Below are positions 1 through 9,114 of a DNA stretch of 20,360 nucleotides, one piece after another. Position 1 is the stretch's first letter; each line of letters opens with the position of its first letter. Under the pieces are notes generated by a model that ran no database searches, was not told the origin of the DNA, and saw only the letters and a program-made list of their open reading frames with translations. The DNA is from Silene noctiflora (Eukaryota > Streptophyta > Magnoliopsida > Caryophyllales > Caryophyllaceae). Both the position numbers and the translations under genes were made by a program. Location of the stretch: positions 106,828 through 127,187 of the forward strand of contig VHZZ01001329.1 of the NCBI GenBank assembly GCA_009801015.1, given 5' to 3'.

Positions 1-110
1 TTGGGCTGGATTTGGTCAATTCCATTTCCAAATTTTGTAAGTAGCCAAACAGTAGAATTGGCCCAATTCTATAATTCATTTCCAAATTTCAGTTGTCAAA
101 CAGGCCCTTA
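1..110. mobile_element. Right end of a hAT-like MITE, cut by the window edge
   Basis: The first 110 bases end in CAGGCCCTTA. Read on the other strand this begins TAAGGGCCTGTTTGACAACT, a terminus style common in plant hAT-type miniature elements (family knowledge). Inside, two near-copies of a segment containing ATTTCCAAATTT occur. The other end lies outside the window, so neither terminal inverted repeat nor target duplication can be confirmed. It could instead be another class of repeat. Confidence 0.4.
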
Positions 111-1310
111 GAGAATTGTGACCTTGATAATTTATGTTAAAGACGATTTTAAATAAAATAGAAGAGATTTGGGATTAGCGTATGACGTTGACGGGGTCGT
201 GGCTTTAGACCAGCTTTATAGTATAAACATACATGATACATGAGGCACGTGACAGCTAATTATCTAAAACATATTAATAGAAGGATGGCATGCACATGTC
301 ATATGCGTGATAATAGAGTCCACGTGGAGACATACAACATCAGTAATAGATTTAGGGGGAGTTCCACAGGTTGTACCAATCAGGAGTGACATGTGTCACC
401 GCCGTTTTAGGTTGTACTCGTGGCAGTATGATAATGGGCATGACTCATTTATTTTATGTAATTATTAAGTAAGTGAAATGAATGATGAAAATAATCATAA
501 GAATTATAGAAAATTAATAAATGATGATGTCTCTCTCACGTGTCTTTCCTTGCTTAGGCCGGCACCGCCCTTTTCTGCCTTTTCATTTGTACAGAGTCAG
601 GGCCATATTTGGTACTTCATTATTCATTTGCTTTTCTTACTCATTTCAAAACGTATACAATACTTAGATTGACTCCCTATTTGGTATTCCACACTTTAAT
701 ACTAACAGAATTATTACTTTTGGATTGGATAAAATTCATTCGTTTTAAATTGCGTTGGTCTCAATTTCACTTTCAAGCGAGGTTCATTATTTCGATTAAT
801 TACTTTAATCGGTTTGTGCAATTTCGAGTTGGATACAATTCGGGTCAAGTTAGTGTCAATTTAATTGAGTTTCGGCTCCATATCTTTAGTTGAGGGTAAA
901 AAAATGTGATTAAACGTACCTTACAGTTTTCAATTTGAATGTACTAATTCATAAAACTAATGAAAAAACACCTAAATTATGAGTGTATCTATGATAAATA
1001 AATATTATTAATTCAAATTGGTTCACTTTTTTATGGGATCAACCATATTTTAGGTTCAAGTATTATTCGATTATTATTGCAGCAAATTTTATTAATGAAA
1101 CACATCTTTTTACATTATGGAAGCAATTCAATTTTCAATTTCTTACAAAATCTTCTGCATATTTTATACTCTGTATTTTTTGAACTTTATGCAAACAATT
1201 TGAAAAATAACATTTAATAATTTTTATAGGAGTTATATTTTAGGTGAGGTTTGAAATATTCCTATTACAACAATGCAACCTTATGCATTGGGTTACGATT
1301 ACGAAAAATA
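111..1310. other. Intergenic DNA, no gene recognised
   Basis: Short open frames here (64 and 94 residues) show no recognisable domain and no splice context that would make them exons. The stretch around 530-650 is less AT-rich, with a CT-rich patch, and could be a regulatory region or a transposon remnant. The remainder is AT-rich and looks non-coding. Confidence 0.5.
246..542. promoter_or_regulatory. Cluster of three G-box / ABRE-type motifs
   Basis: CACGTG occurs at 246-251, at 321-326 (inside the palindrome CCACGTGG, 320-327) and at 537-542 (as CACGTGTC). A GCN4-like TGACTCA lies near 442. G-boxes are bound by plant bZIP and bHLH factors, and ACGTG is the core of abscisic-acid response elements. 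The sequence shows the motifs only. No adjacent gene is visible: the transporter starts 9 kb away, so a gene beyond the left edge is the likelier target if the cluster works at all. Confidence 0.3.
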
Positions 1311-1465
1311 AAAAGATTGGATTATTTTTATAATACTAAATGCATATACATTGGCTTACATATACTCCGTATTAGATTTGTTATATATAAAAAGATAAGA
1401 TTATTTTTTATGATACAAAATGTGTAAACATTGGCTTACTTGTATTAGATTTGTTATATAATAAG
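1311..1465. repeat. Diverged tandem duplication, about 75-80 bp unit, two copies
   Basis: Copy 1 (about 1311-1390) and copy 2 (about 1391-1465) share, in order, an AAGAT start, GATTATTTTT, ATACTAAATG or ATACAAAATG, the block ACATTGGCTTAC, and the block GTATTAGATTTGTTATATA. Copy 1 has a short extra piece containing ACTCCGT. Divergence suggests an old duplication. No coding potential is seen. Confidence 0.7.
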
Positions 1466-2929
1466 AGGTTCTCATACAAACCACATGCTTATTTAATATT
1501 GACAGAGTCGAACTTAAGGAGTCAAGGATTTTAGCAAAAATGAACAAATAATAATATAAAGTTCTGGTAAAATGTAAATAAGTGGTGATGACAAAATGAA
1601 AGACAGTAAATTCCGTGTAAATCAATGAAATAACATCTAGTGGCATGCACCACTAATTAGGGTTTGCATGGTTGACCGCTATTTTAAAATTTAAATGAAA
1701 AGTGGACAATATTTAATACTAGTCCATATAAGCTAATTAGGTTACTACGTGGCCTAATAATGTGGAGAGTGTCCTACTAGGGCGTGACCTACCAACCGCC
1801 CACTTGCGAGGCCAACCTATTTACCACCAAAGACCAACCACAATTGTCCTTTTTAGCCACTTTCTTCACCCTTATATTTTTTTTGTTCACCCTCATGTTT
1901 AGTTGTTTCTTTTCCACATCCCCCCGCTTCCTTTCATTTTTCTCTTTTACAAGTAAAGCATCTTATAACAAAATAAGTCTCTTATTCCTTCCTCCCAGTC
2001 ATTTATTTAACTTTAATTTTACATAAAAAATCAAGGGAATAAAAGGTTGGGGTCAGTTATTGGATGACAAATGTATCAATTTAAGTGTACATGGAGAACC
2101 AAATTGTTCATTAAAAACATTTCTAAAATAGAAAGGTAAACAACTGTGTTAGACACCCTAAAATGAAATAGATAAACAAATGACCGAGACAGAATAAGTA
2201 TAAAACAATTTTTCTATAAACATTGGAAATTATAAAAACAAAGACCTTATAGTTGTACTAATGTAGAAGAATGTCTCATTATGCATGAGACCTCAATTAT
2301 CCTCTAAACATGGCCTTAATTGTATGATTATATATATTTGAACCTTAATTAGAGAACAAATGAAACATTAAACAATGCACGATTGCAGGAAGATGTACAT
2401 GGTGATGAAGCATGACCTATGATGATGTACTTAATGATGTCAAATAATGAAGTTATTATAAAATGACAAGAATCATAATTAAATTTGACATATAGTGTAT
2501 AGACGTACAACATTAGATATGATTCCAAAATCAAGAGTTGGCAAATAGAAACTAAGAAACAGTTAAAAATGAGCTAGTTTAGAGCTAAACTCCAAACCAT
2601 CTCTTTATAGTCTTGGATTCAAATTGACATATATAATATATTCCCTACTTGGAAGGTAATTGTTGATCGTTATGTTAGATGCAACGTACTTCTCATTTAC
2701 ACTACTAGTACTTGGAGGACATTGCTTTAATATGCTCCATACTCCATATTCCCATTTTGTACATCTCACTCTTCTATTTCCACTTAAGTTGTTAACTTTT
2801 TAAATTTCAAAAACACAATATATATTGTGTTCTTAAATAAACAGATTACAATTAGGATTGTTAATGTCAAGTAAATGTAGAATCTTTACATATGTCAGTT
2901 AAAAAAAAACAATAAGTTTTGCTTAAGAC
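1466..2929. other. AT-rich intergenic DNA, no gene recognised
   Basis: Nothing here can be supported as a gene. A CT-rich patch around 1790-2000 gives an 80-residue low-complexity, phenylalanine-rich open frame starting at 1784, with no domain. A small hairpin with arms GTCTCAT and ATGAGAC sits around 2273-2291. The rest is unstructured AT-rich sequence, probably decayed transposon and spacer. Confidence 0.5.
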
Positions 2930-3060
2930 GGACCAAATACTAGCACATGATGGTAATAAAGACATTTTTTTTTAAGCAACTTGTCGTGTGATATAGTATG
3001 TATTAACCCGTCTTAACCTTAATTAAGACGGACAATGCTCGTCTGAAATGAGAATTTGTG
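2930..3060. repeat. AAGACGG repeat with hairpin (transposon-like)
   Basis: CTTAAGACGGAC occurs at about 2932. It is followed at 3008-3031 by a hairpin with 9-base arms CCGTCTTAA and TTAAGACGG around a six-base loop, and then by GTCTGAAATGAGAATTT. Repeats with TTAAGACGG termini are common in Caryophyllales intergenic DNA as far as I recall, and are usually treated as transposon ends. Class and full borders cannot be set from one copy. Confidence 0.4.
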
Positions 3061-3334
3061 TTGAAAAAAATAGCTGGTCTTGAATGTGATAATTGTACGA
3101 TATAATCTAATTGTAAGCACTTTTACGGAATAATAGATAGGTATATAAGTAATAAGTGTATATTAGTATGGAATTGAGTTTTTTATAACAAAAGAAACAA
3201 TTATCTTAAGTTTTGCAATGAAAACATACGATAATTATTGTGTAAGATCGTTGTATATTATATTGTGCTACTGCTGGTTCGTTTATACTCTATATGGGAC
3301 ATATTTTTCTTGTTTAAGATAAGTGTATTCATCT

Positions 3335-3540
3335 TAGACCCTGTTCTTTTCGGCTGAAAAGATTTGAACAGAGCTGAACTGAATGCGGCTGAACTGAAGT
3401 AAGAGTTATGCCTGTTCTTTTGGACTTAATTTCAACTCTTTTCAATTCTGTTTAGTTTTATTAAGTTCAATTCAGTTTGACAAATCTTTTTACAAATTAT
3501 CTCTTATTTTAGTTCAGTTTAGTTGCATTCAGTTTATGTT
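3335..3540. repeat. GTTCAG/AACTGAA-rich interspersed repeat, copy A
   Basis: The segment opens with CCCTGTTCTTTTCGGCTGAA and carries many GAACTGAA, TTCAGTTT and TTAGTTC blocks, with a second CCTGTTCTTTTGGACTTAA inside. The same vocabulary recurs in transporter intron 1 at about 11485-11660, including CAATTC, AAGTTTATTGAGCTT and TTTAGTTGCATTCAGTT versus TTTAGCTGCATTAAGCT. This marks a dispersed repeat family. AGAACAGGG-type ends suggest a miniature DNA transposon, but no clear inverted ends or target duplication were found. Confidence 0.5.
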
Positions 3541-4143
3541 AAAAATTTAGGGTCGTGCATGTGGATTTTTGTCTTATTAAGATAATTAGACGGCAAATTA
3601 AACAGCCAAGTAAGGATAAAATGCATTAAATGTAAAAAGGAGTATATGCAGATTGACTCCAAATGAAAAAAATAGGATGAGATTGACAACTCTAAATGAA
3701 GATGATGATTAGCAAACATAAAAGACGTAGGGCATTTAACTGTTCGAACACGTGTACGACATAGATGGCCCTTGTTCTTGACTTTGATTGATTACAACCT
3801 GAGTTTCTACATCTCATTGGAGTTTTGCTATTGTCTTACCCTTCACAGCTGCTTCAAATTGACTTATGCTCCTACTAATTTCACCTCGTCTTATGAGAGC
3901 CGATCATTTTGATGCCCTATTGTTTAGAGTTATTGATTGTACATTTTAGGTTTTTGATTGAATTTTGTCTTTTATATGATTCTAGACTTCAAAGGATCGT
4001 GAGGTTCAAAGTTTAAATTTTGAGAGGCTTTGAACTTCACATCATTATTATGGAGTGTAGAGAATATTTAAGGGTCTCTTCATATTTGAAACATCTTATT
4101 CAAGGAAGATTAATCAACTTGGTAGTTGATTATCTCGCTATGG
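3541..4143. other. Intergenic DNA, no gene recognised
   Basis: Contains short open frames without domains (for example 61 residues on the minus strand ending in this block). A CACGTG lies near 3751 without further promoter context. No RNA gene or repeat boundary is evident. Confidence 0.5.
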
Positions 4144-4330
4144 TTGCCTTTTGCGACAAAATTTTGCTACGGACCATTTGTGACGGACATTCCGTCGCAA
4201 ATCCTTTTAGCGACGGATAATGCCTGTTTTGNTGTGACGGACATTCCGTCGCAAATCCTTTTAGCGACGGATAATGCCTGTTTTGCGACGGATCTGTCCG
4301 TCGCTATTGACCTTTTTTTTTGTAGTGTGG
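4144..4330 (-). mobile_element. CACTA-type transposon terminus with GCGACGG subterminal repeats
   Basis: Read on the minus strand, the segment starts near 4329 with CACTACAAAAAAAAA, the canonical end of plant CACTA (En/Spm) elements. It then carries repeated GCGACGGA / TCCGTCGC motifs in both orientations, as expected of subterminal repeats that bind the transposase. A 54-bp unit is tandemly duplicated: copy 1 starts at 4179, copy 2 at 4233, with an undetermined base (N) at 4232. No matching opposite terminus was noticed nearby, so this is probably a truncated or solo end. Confidence 0.6.
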
Positions 4331-4576
4331 CATAATGCACCGGACTTTATTGATTCTATTTGTAAAATTGATTCAGCTATTGTAACTTTGTCCTCTAACC
4401 CGCCCGGGCCGCCCCCTTAATGTACTCATCGAACTTGGGTTTTGTTAAATAATTTATCATTCCTTTTCGCCAAAAAACAAAAAGACACTAATGGAGTACA
4501 ATCACTACTATTATGCGCCCGCACGCATAAGTTATCTTCCTTTGCCTCTCAATATATGTTAATGGTTCCCTGCACT

Positions 4577-4910
4577 CTATGATAATATTAGTAAGGGGAC
4601 ACAAAGGGTGATGTTAGAGCAAATAAAAGTCACATCAACCTTACAATTTGAGCTAATGACAAAAGTATCCTTGGACTTAACCGCGTACTTAATTCCTTCC
4701 CTAATGGCATAGAGTTCACACACTAGGGGAGGGATTAGGAGCAAGGTAACGAATCGTCCACCCATAAACTCAACACCCATTACAATCCCTCACAACACCC
4801 CTGATTCAACAAGAGAGAGGCCTGGTAGAGCAAAAGGAAACATCAACATTGATTTTATGACTGAAACATCAACATTGATTTGAAGACAAATGTCGGGAGG
4901 GAAGGGGGGG
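4577..4910 (-). pseudogene. LINE RNase H domain fragment
   Basis: On the minus strand, ICLQINVDVS (near 4890) matches the start of plant LINE RNase H domains. After a break the frame 4780-4577 reads CELYAIREGIKYAVKSKD, matching the usual AE-x-AIREGL-x-LA helix. The strand carrying the DS catalytic pair reads SSNCKVDVTFI here, so an acidic residue seems lost. A 26-bp tandem duplication and a 19-base G run (C run on this strand) break the frame between the two parts. It is a remnant only. Confidence 0.6.
4837..4881. repeat. 26-bp-period tandem duplication in the LINE remnant
   Basis: The 19 bases GAAACATCAACATTGATTT occur at 4837-4855 and again at 4863-4881. The 26-bp period is not a multiple of three, so the duplication shifts the decayed RNase H frame. 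Confidence 0.85.
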
Positions 4911-4922
4911 GGGGGGGGGGGG
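4904..4922 (+). repeat. Homopolymer run of 19 G
   Basis: An uninterrupted G run, with GGGAGGGAA just before it. Such runs are replication- and sequencing-error prone and could form G-quadruplexes. It falls inside the LINE remnant, so a function is not suggested, and its length in the assembly may be wrong. Confidence 0.9.
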
Positions 4923-5849
4923 CTAAAGGGTAGGCCCATGGAAAAATAGGGGGAACCAAGGAGGTGTATTGTTGAGACGAGATCCAAGTATAAGTATGAT
5001 GATAAACACAGTCAAGCCAAGGTTTGAGGGGAGGGGGGGTGTGGAATCACTAAACTGGTACTCATTGCGTCTAACTCAGAGGTACCAAAGACGAAAGAAA
5101 AGAGGGTGGGACAACGAGTTCGGGGGGAGCTGAGATTAGTGCTGAGCCTATCCCGGAGATTGGAACTAAAGCAGTTAGGGGAGGTAGTGAGAGAGTTCCA
5201 CATTGTACCCGATAAGGTAAATGTCGCAAGGAGGGGAGCGGGCGGGAGATGGTCTTAGAGAAGAGAGTAGAATTATGAGGGAACTTATCCCACCAAACAA
5301 GCCATTAAAAAACACGGATCCTACGTTGGATCGTGATCTTCCAAATTTAACTAAGGTTAAACGGGTGCCGGGGGACATATGGTTAACAAGGATGATATCA
5401 AGATGATTGCTATTCTCAATGTGGAGGGAGAAGGAATTGCTATATGTGAAAGTATGGGTAGTAAGGTCAGATCTAAGAGAGTAGGGGAGAGGGGTAATTA
5501 AAAAGAATGATGTTATCAAAATCGGTCAAAGAGAGGGTAATCAAGGCGACGGACATCCCAACAGCTATTGGAAATGATGGTAATGCTAAGAGGAGCAGAG
5601 GAGGCTGAGTCAGAGAGGGGTCCGTGGAAAAGAGACGTAAGGGTTCCATGGGAGCACCAAGAGTCATACCACTGACTAATATTAAAACCGTTGCCAATGG
5701 ACTAAGTTAAAGAATTTGCAAAGGATGACGACCATCTTTTCCAAATGTATTTCCAAATGTGATAGCCTTTAGAAAAAGAGGAAGGGCGAGCTTTCTTAGA
5801 AATGTATTTTCTACAAAGGGCACGACTTGCAAGGTTCAAATGGAGGAAA

Positions 5850-6541
5850 CGAGTTCTCTAACAGAAACGATTGGCGTAGACAAGATTCAGGCAAGTAGAG
5901 TTTCTAATACCCAAAGACAAATATTTGCTGGGTGACAGTTGTCATATTGACGAGATGAAGCTTATTAGTGGACGCGTTCCTAGACTACAAGAAACTCCTA
6001 ACGATTTTATCAATGCTTCCGAGAGAGTGGGAGGAGAGGGCAATGCATTGCATAAGATGTGTAGGGATAGGATTAATAGTAGATTGGATGAAGCAAATCT
6101 TACCCGGCCCGTTCGAGAGAGAAACTTGCTTTTTCAGCTTGCAAGTTTGGCTTGAATTTTGTCAATGGTTGGTTGGACATTGGTTCTAGAGGGTTTCCTA
6201 GCTAGTGATAAGGGAAATTCCAGGTAGGTACCAAGGGAAGAGGAGTGTTTAAATATATCAATAAGGGCAGTCTCAAACATAAGGCGCGAGTCTGAGGGGG
6301 TGATAGAGGAGAAATGGATCTTGCTCTTGTTGAAGTTTATATTTTGACCACAGGAAAGATAAAATTTATTGTGAGTAATTTGGAGAGCACACAAGTTTCT
6401 CTCGGTGGTACTACTGAAATGCAAAATGCCATCAACAAAATAAAAGGAGGTGCAACAAGGTGACACCTCCTCTCCCCATGGGAAAAGGGGTCTAGTTAAG
6501 ATCAATTGTCTAATCGTCAAATTAAGCCCCTTAAATTTCAA
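5850..6541 (-). pseudogene. LINE reverse transcriptase fragment
   Basis: The minus-strand frame 6541-6134 (135 residues) has FYFVDGILHFSS where active elements carry FADD followed by hydrophobic residues. Then come an SGQ-IN-KS-like stretch (SCGQNINFNKSKIHFS) and GTYLEFPLSLARKP, followed by TIDKIQAKLA. These are the standard blocks after the RT active site in plant LINEs (family knowledge). After a stop at 6134 the homology goes on in another frame with INPIPTHLMQCIAL and SIDKIVRSFL down to about 5960. The second aspartate of the FADD box is glycine, so catalysis would be lost even without the frameshifts. The first ~20 residues of this frame lie in the neighbouring TIR element, not in the LINE. 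Confidence 0.7.
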
Positions 6542-7504
6542 TTGGAGTGATTGTACCCCTTAACTTAGCTAAAAAGTGAAAATTAGCCCCTCATTTAAAA
6601 TCTCATGAGAAATTGAATATCTCATATACAAAATACAAATATTAATTAAAACATGATAAAAATTACGGAAAAAATATATTATAAGTTATTTCAACTAAAA
6701 ATTGATAATTTAGACAAAAATATAAAAAAAAAGATTGTATAATAATATATCTTTGAAACTAATTTAAAACATAAGAATTAAAAACAGCGTAAAACTTTTT
6801 GAAAAAAAATACCTTTTTCTTAAAAAACAAAAGGAAAAAAACATTTTTAGTTTAATTTCTTTTAGCAATTCTTAAAAAAATCAGTAAAAAAAAAAGACTC
6901 TGGCAAAAAATTTAAATGTGCTAAAACTTGAAAAACCTAATGATATACTTTATTTTAACTACCAAAAGTTCTTTTTTAGTGTAAAATTAAATATTTTGAC
7001 GAAAAATTACGATTTTCTAAAAGAAATTTGAAAGTATGGAACATATATAACATGTCAAAACAAAAGTATACTCCATAGTCCATCCTATTCTGTAAGATCT
7101 TCCAAATTTCCTAAAATAACAAATTTACAAAGATCATCTACTTCATTATTTGTTTATCCTTTGTGGTTATAATAACTTATGACCACACAATCTCTCTCTT
7201 ACTTTTATTTACATGACATATGATCATACCACTAATTATTTGTCCAAAACAATTATTGTGGAAGAACTTTAGAGAATATGAGGGAGTAATATTTTTTCAT
7301 ATATTTTGAAATTATTTTATTTTTTTATTTTCTAAATTTTTATTATTTCTTGCCAATTATAATTTTTTTTTTCTTAAAGAAAATGTTGTAATTTTGTCCC
7401 TAAATTTAGTTATGCTTTTAAATTAAATATTTGTATTTTTGTATATGATTAAGGGACCTAATCACTCCAATTAAAATTTAAAGAGCTTAATCCCACAATT
7501 TGAC
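6516..7504. mobile_element. Long-TIR DNA transposon, non-autonomous, about 1 kb
   Basis: The left end (6516-6564) and the reverse complement of the right end (about 7449-7504) align. Both begin GTCAAATT, then share AAGC-C-TTAAATTT-AATTGGAGTGATT and CCCTTAA. Similarity continues inward through CATATACAAAATACAAATATT (left, about 6624-6645) and its inverse near 7415-7446, so each terminal inverted repeat spans over 100 bp. The interior is very AT-rich with no transposase. Long TIRs with empty interiors are typical of MULE-like or related MITEs. Exact ends and target duplication are unresolved. It lies against the truncated 5' side of the LINE. Confidence 0.65.
7071..7286. mobile_element. Stowaway-like MITE nested in the long-TIR element
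   Basis: The left end CTCCATAGTCCATCCTATTC and the reverse complement of the right end (CTCCCTCATATTCTCTAAAG) agree through the terminus and converge again on the CTTCC block. The element is flanked on both sides by TA (7069-7070 and 7287-7288), the target duplication of Tc1/mariner-derived Stowaway MITEs. The length of 216 bp is in the family range. It has no coding capacity. It interrupts the interior of the 6516-7504 element, so it is the younger insertion. Confidence 0.7.
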
Positions 7505-8156
7505 AAAGGACTACTTTACTTTCACGATTTACGCGATGATTTGGTTGGGTACTCGATGTACGTAGTACGAAATAACATGGCCAATGTGGCCATGGACTAA
7601 TAAGAGTTGATGCATAGTAACATGGTATAGTACAAATAGGACAAATAAAGTTACAACAATGTATATATATTTGAAAGAGGAAGATTATCGAGTTTTTCTG
7701 AAAACTATACATATTATTGTACCTTTGGTAATATTACTAGTGAAAACTTGTTTGAATTGAGGAAATAATTACTTGAATAATAGAGCTTAGAATAAAGGGT
7801 AAGCGGAGATTGGTAAGAAAAGGTGGTTGTATGTAGAAGGTGAAAATAATAGTTATGGTATGGCCGATTATTTGTTCAGCCATTTACAATTCAAACTACT
7901 AGCAGCTAGCTACATCAGTATTATAGAGTTCTACATTTTTTGGTTGCTTTTATTGATCATAGACTAGTATTTGTTACTTTTTTTGTGCCATTGAAGGAGG
8001 AAATCAGTTATACCTAAAAACAAATTTAAGCCAATATATAATTGCTAAATTTTCGTTTTTTCTCTTTTGATATTTTCAATATCATAAACAAAATGTTATA
8101 TAAGAAATTATCGGGCAAATTAAAATGTTATATATAAAAAATATTTTATAATGATT
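7505..8156. other. Intergenic DNA, no gene recognised
   Basis: AT-rich spacer. A perfect inverted repeat with 8-base arms CATGGCCA and TGGCCATG lies at 7576-7594. No gene, RNA or complete transposon was found. Confidence 0.5.
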
Positions 8157-8222
8157 ACCATATCAAATGTTCTCATTCTAAATCAAATGTTCTCATTATA
8201 ATGAGAACATTTTCTATGGTGA
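8157..8222. repeat. Inverted repeat with a perfect 28-bp palindrome
   Basis: Positions 8185-8212 form a perfect palindrome with arms AAATGTTCTCATTA and TAATGAGAACATTT and no loop. Just left (8165-8178) is a further direct copy of AAATGTTCTCATT. The outer flanks ACCATA (about 8158) and TATGGT (about 8215) also pair, so the whole block could fold as a nested hairpin. It may be the fused ends of a deleted MITE. No known element was recognised. Confidence 0.75.
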
Positions 8223-8234
8223 TACAAAGATAGA

Positions 8235-8375
8235 ATTAGACCTGTCAAAATCTGAACCTACCGTAAACCCGACCTGGTTTTAGGGTTAAAGACCTGTAAA
8301 TCTTGACTCGCGACCCGAACCCAAAATGACCAGTTATTTTAGAGTCGAAACCCGACCCGTTCGACCCGATGGGTC
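8235..8375. repeat. ACCCG-rich interspersed repeat fragment
   Basis: Clusters of GACCCG, ACCCGAACCC and CGACCCGTTCGACCCGATGG form a GC-richer island in strongly AT-rich surroundings. Similar ACCCGA-rich blocks are frequent in plant introns and spacers as decayed transposon pieces. No borders or coding sequence can be defined. Confidence 0.35.
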
Positions 8376-9098
8376 AAGATAAATTAAGAATATTATTAAA
8401 ATATTAATATTTTCATATTATATTTGAAATAATAAATATAAAAATATGATTTTACTATTTTTAATTAAAAAAAGTTAATTTTAAAGTTAATTTTATATCA
8501 TTAATTAATAAAATAATTATTAAAGTAATGAATATAATAATATTATTAATATTAAATACGAGTATGATATAATTTAAAAAAGTATATTTTTTCGGCTGAA
8601 AAATGATAAAATAAAAGATGGTATTAATATTAAATAAACTCAAAGTGTTCGCGAAGTGTCTCGTCCGACTTAATAAAATCTCTTTACTATTAAATCTAAG
8701 TCATTTGAAGGCTTCTGATTGGTTCCCTAATTTAAGAGAGTTTTTTTTCATTTTCTAAGGTTGACCCCACCACAAACTTGTCATAGATTATCTAACCTCA
8801 TTTCATTCAATTATTATTTCTGAATATGACGTCTAATTATCGTACTAACCAACATATTTCATATGTTATCTAAAAGACAACTCGTGCATTTTTTTTTTGC
8901 ACGGAATTAAAACAAGTATGTTACAAAACCTAACCTAAGATTAATTTGAATGGACAACGATAGTTGATTAGATGAGGTGTCAATGAAGTGGCACAAGTGA
9001 GAACTTGAAAACCGTATAGTTTGTCAAAAAGATTGAGGGTGTTTTAGTAAAAGGAAGTGGTCACTACAACTTTAATGCAGCTTTAAAAGGAAGGAGAG
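8376..9098. other. AT-rich spacer and upstream region of the transporter gene
   Basis: 8376-8640 is extremely AT-rich and of low complexity. From about 8640 the composition becomes more balanced, and the last few hundred bases before 9100 are the presumed proximal promoter of the ABCG22-like gene. I see no G-box in this proximal part. CACTACAACTTT at 9062 resembles a CACTA end only by chance. Confidence 0.45.
9082..9090 (+). promoter_or_regulatory. Possible degenerate TATA box of the ABCG22-like gene
   Basis: TTTAAAAGG at about 9082-9090 is the best TATA-like match ahead of the CT-rich leader and would place transcription start near 9110-9125. It is a weak match, and a TATA-less start is equally possible. 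Confidence 0.25.
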
Positions 9099-9114
9099 GT
9101 GCACCAGAAAAAGG

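Larger units (their letters stand above)
4577..6500 (-). mobile_element. Decayed LINE (non-LTR retrotransposon), 3' part of ORF2
   Basis: Conceptual translation of the minus strand, jumping between frames, follows a plant LINE ORF2 from right to left. First, at about 6480-6130, comes the reverse transcriptase palm with a FADD-like box. Then, at about 6120-5850, comes the thumb/connection region with a PIPTHLMQC block followed by SIDKIVRSFL. At about 5700-5570 is the GNGFNISQWYDSWC segment that precedes the zinc-finger-like linker, and the RNase H domain lies at about 4910-4600. Each segment is in a different frame or has stops, so the copy is dead. The 5' half (endonuclease and early RT) is absent from the expected place right of 6500, where a TIR element begins. 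Confidence 0.75.

Noticed and set aside
478..893. Two overlapping + strand open frames of 64 and 94 residues
   Set aside because: Low-complexity hydrophobic translations without a domain, splice signals or codon pattern of the transporter exons; treated as chance.
1784..2026. 80-residue + strand frame with phenylalanine-rich composition
   Set aside because: It comes from a CT-rich patch and has no recognisable domain; CT-rich DNA gives such frames by chance.
4020..4335. Open frames across the CACTA terminus, with a repeated IPSQILLATDNACF peptide
   Set aside because: The repeat is explained by the 54-bp DNA duplication in subterminal transposon repeats, and one frame crosses the N.
4904..4987. 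Proline-rich minus-strand protein (from the C run)
   Set aside because: The proline run is only the translation of a homopolymer inside a dead LINE.
9062..9073. CACTACAACTTT as a second CACTA terminus, pairing with 4329
   Set aside because: It lacks the A-run and the GCGACGG subterminal repeats of the 4144-4330 terminus, so the match to CACTA is likely chance.
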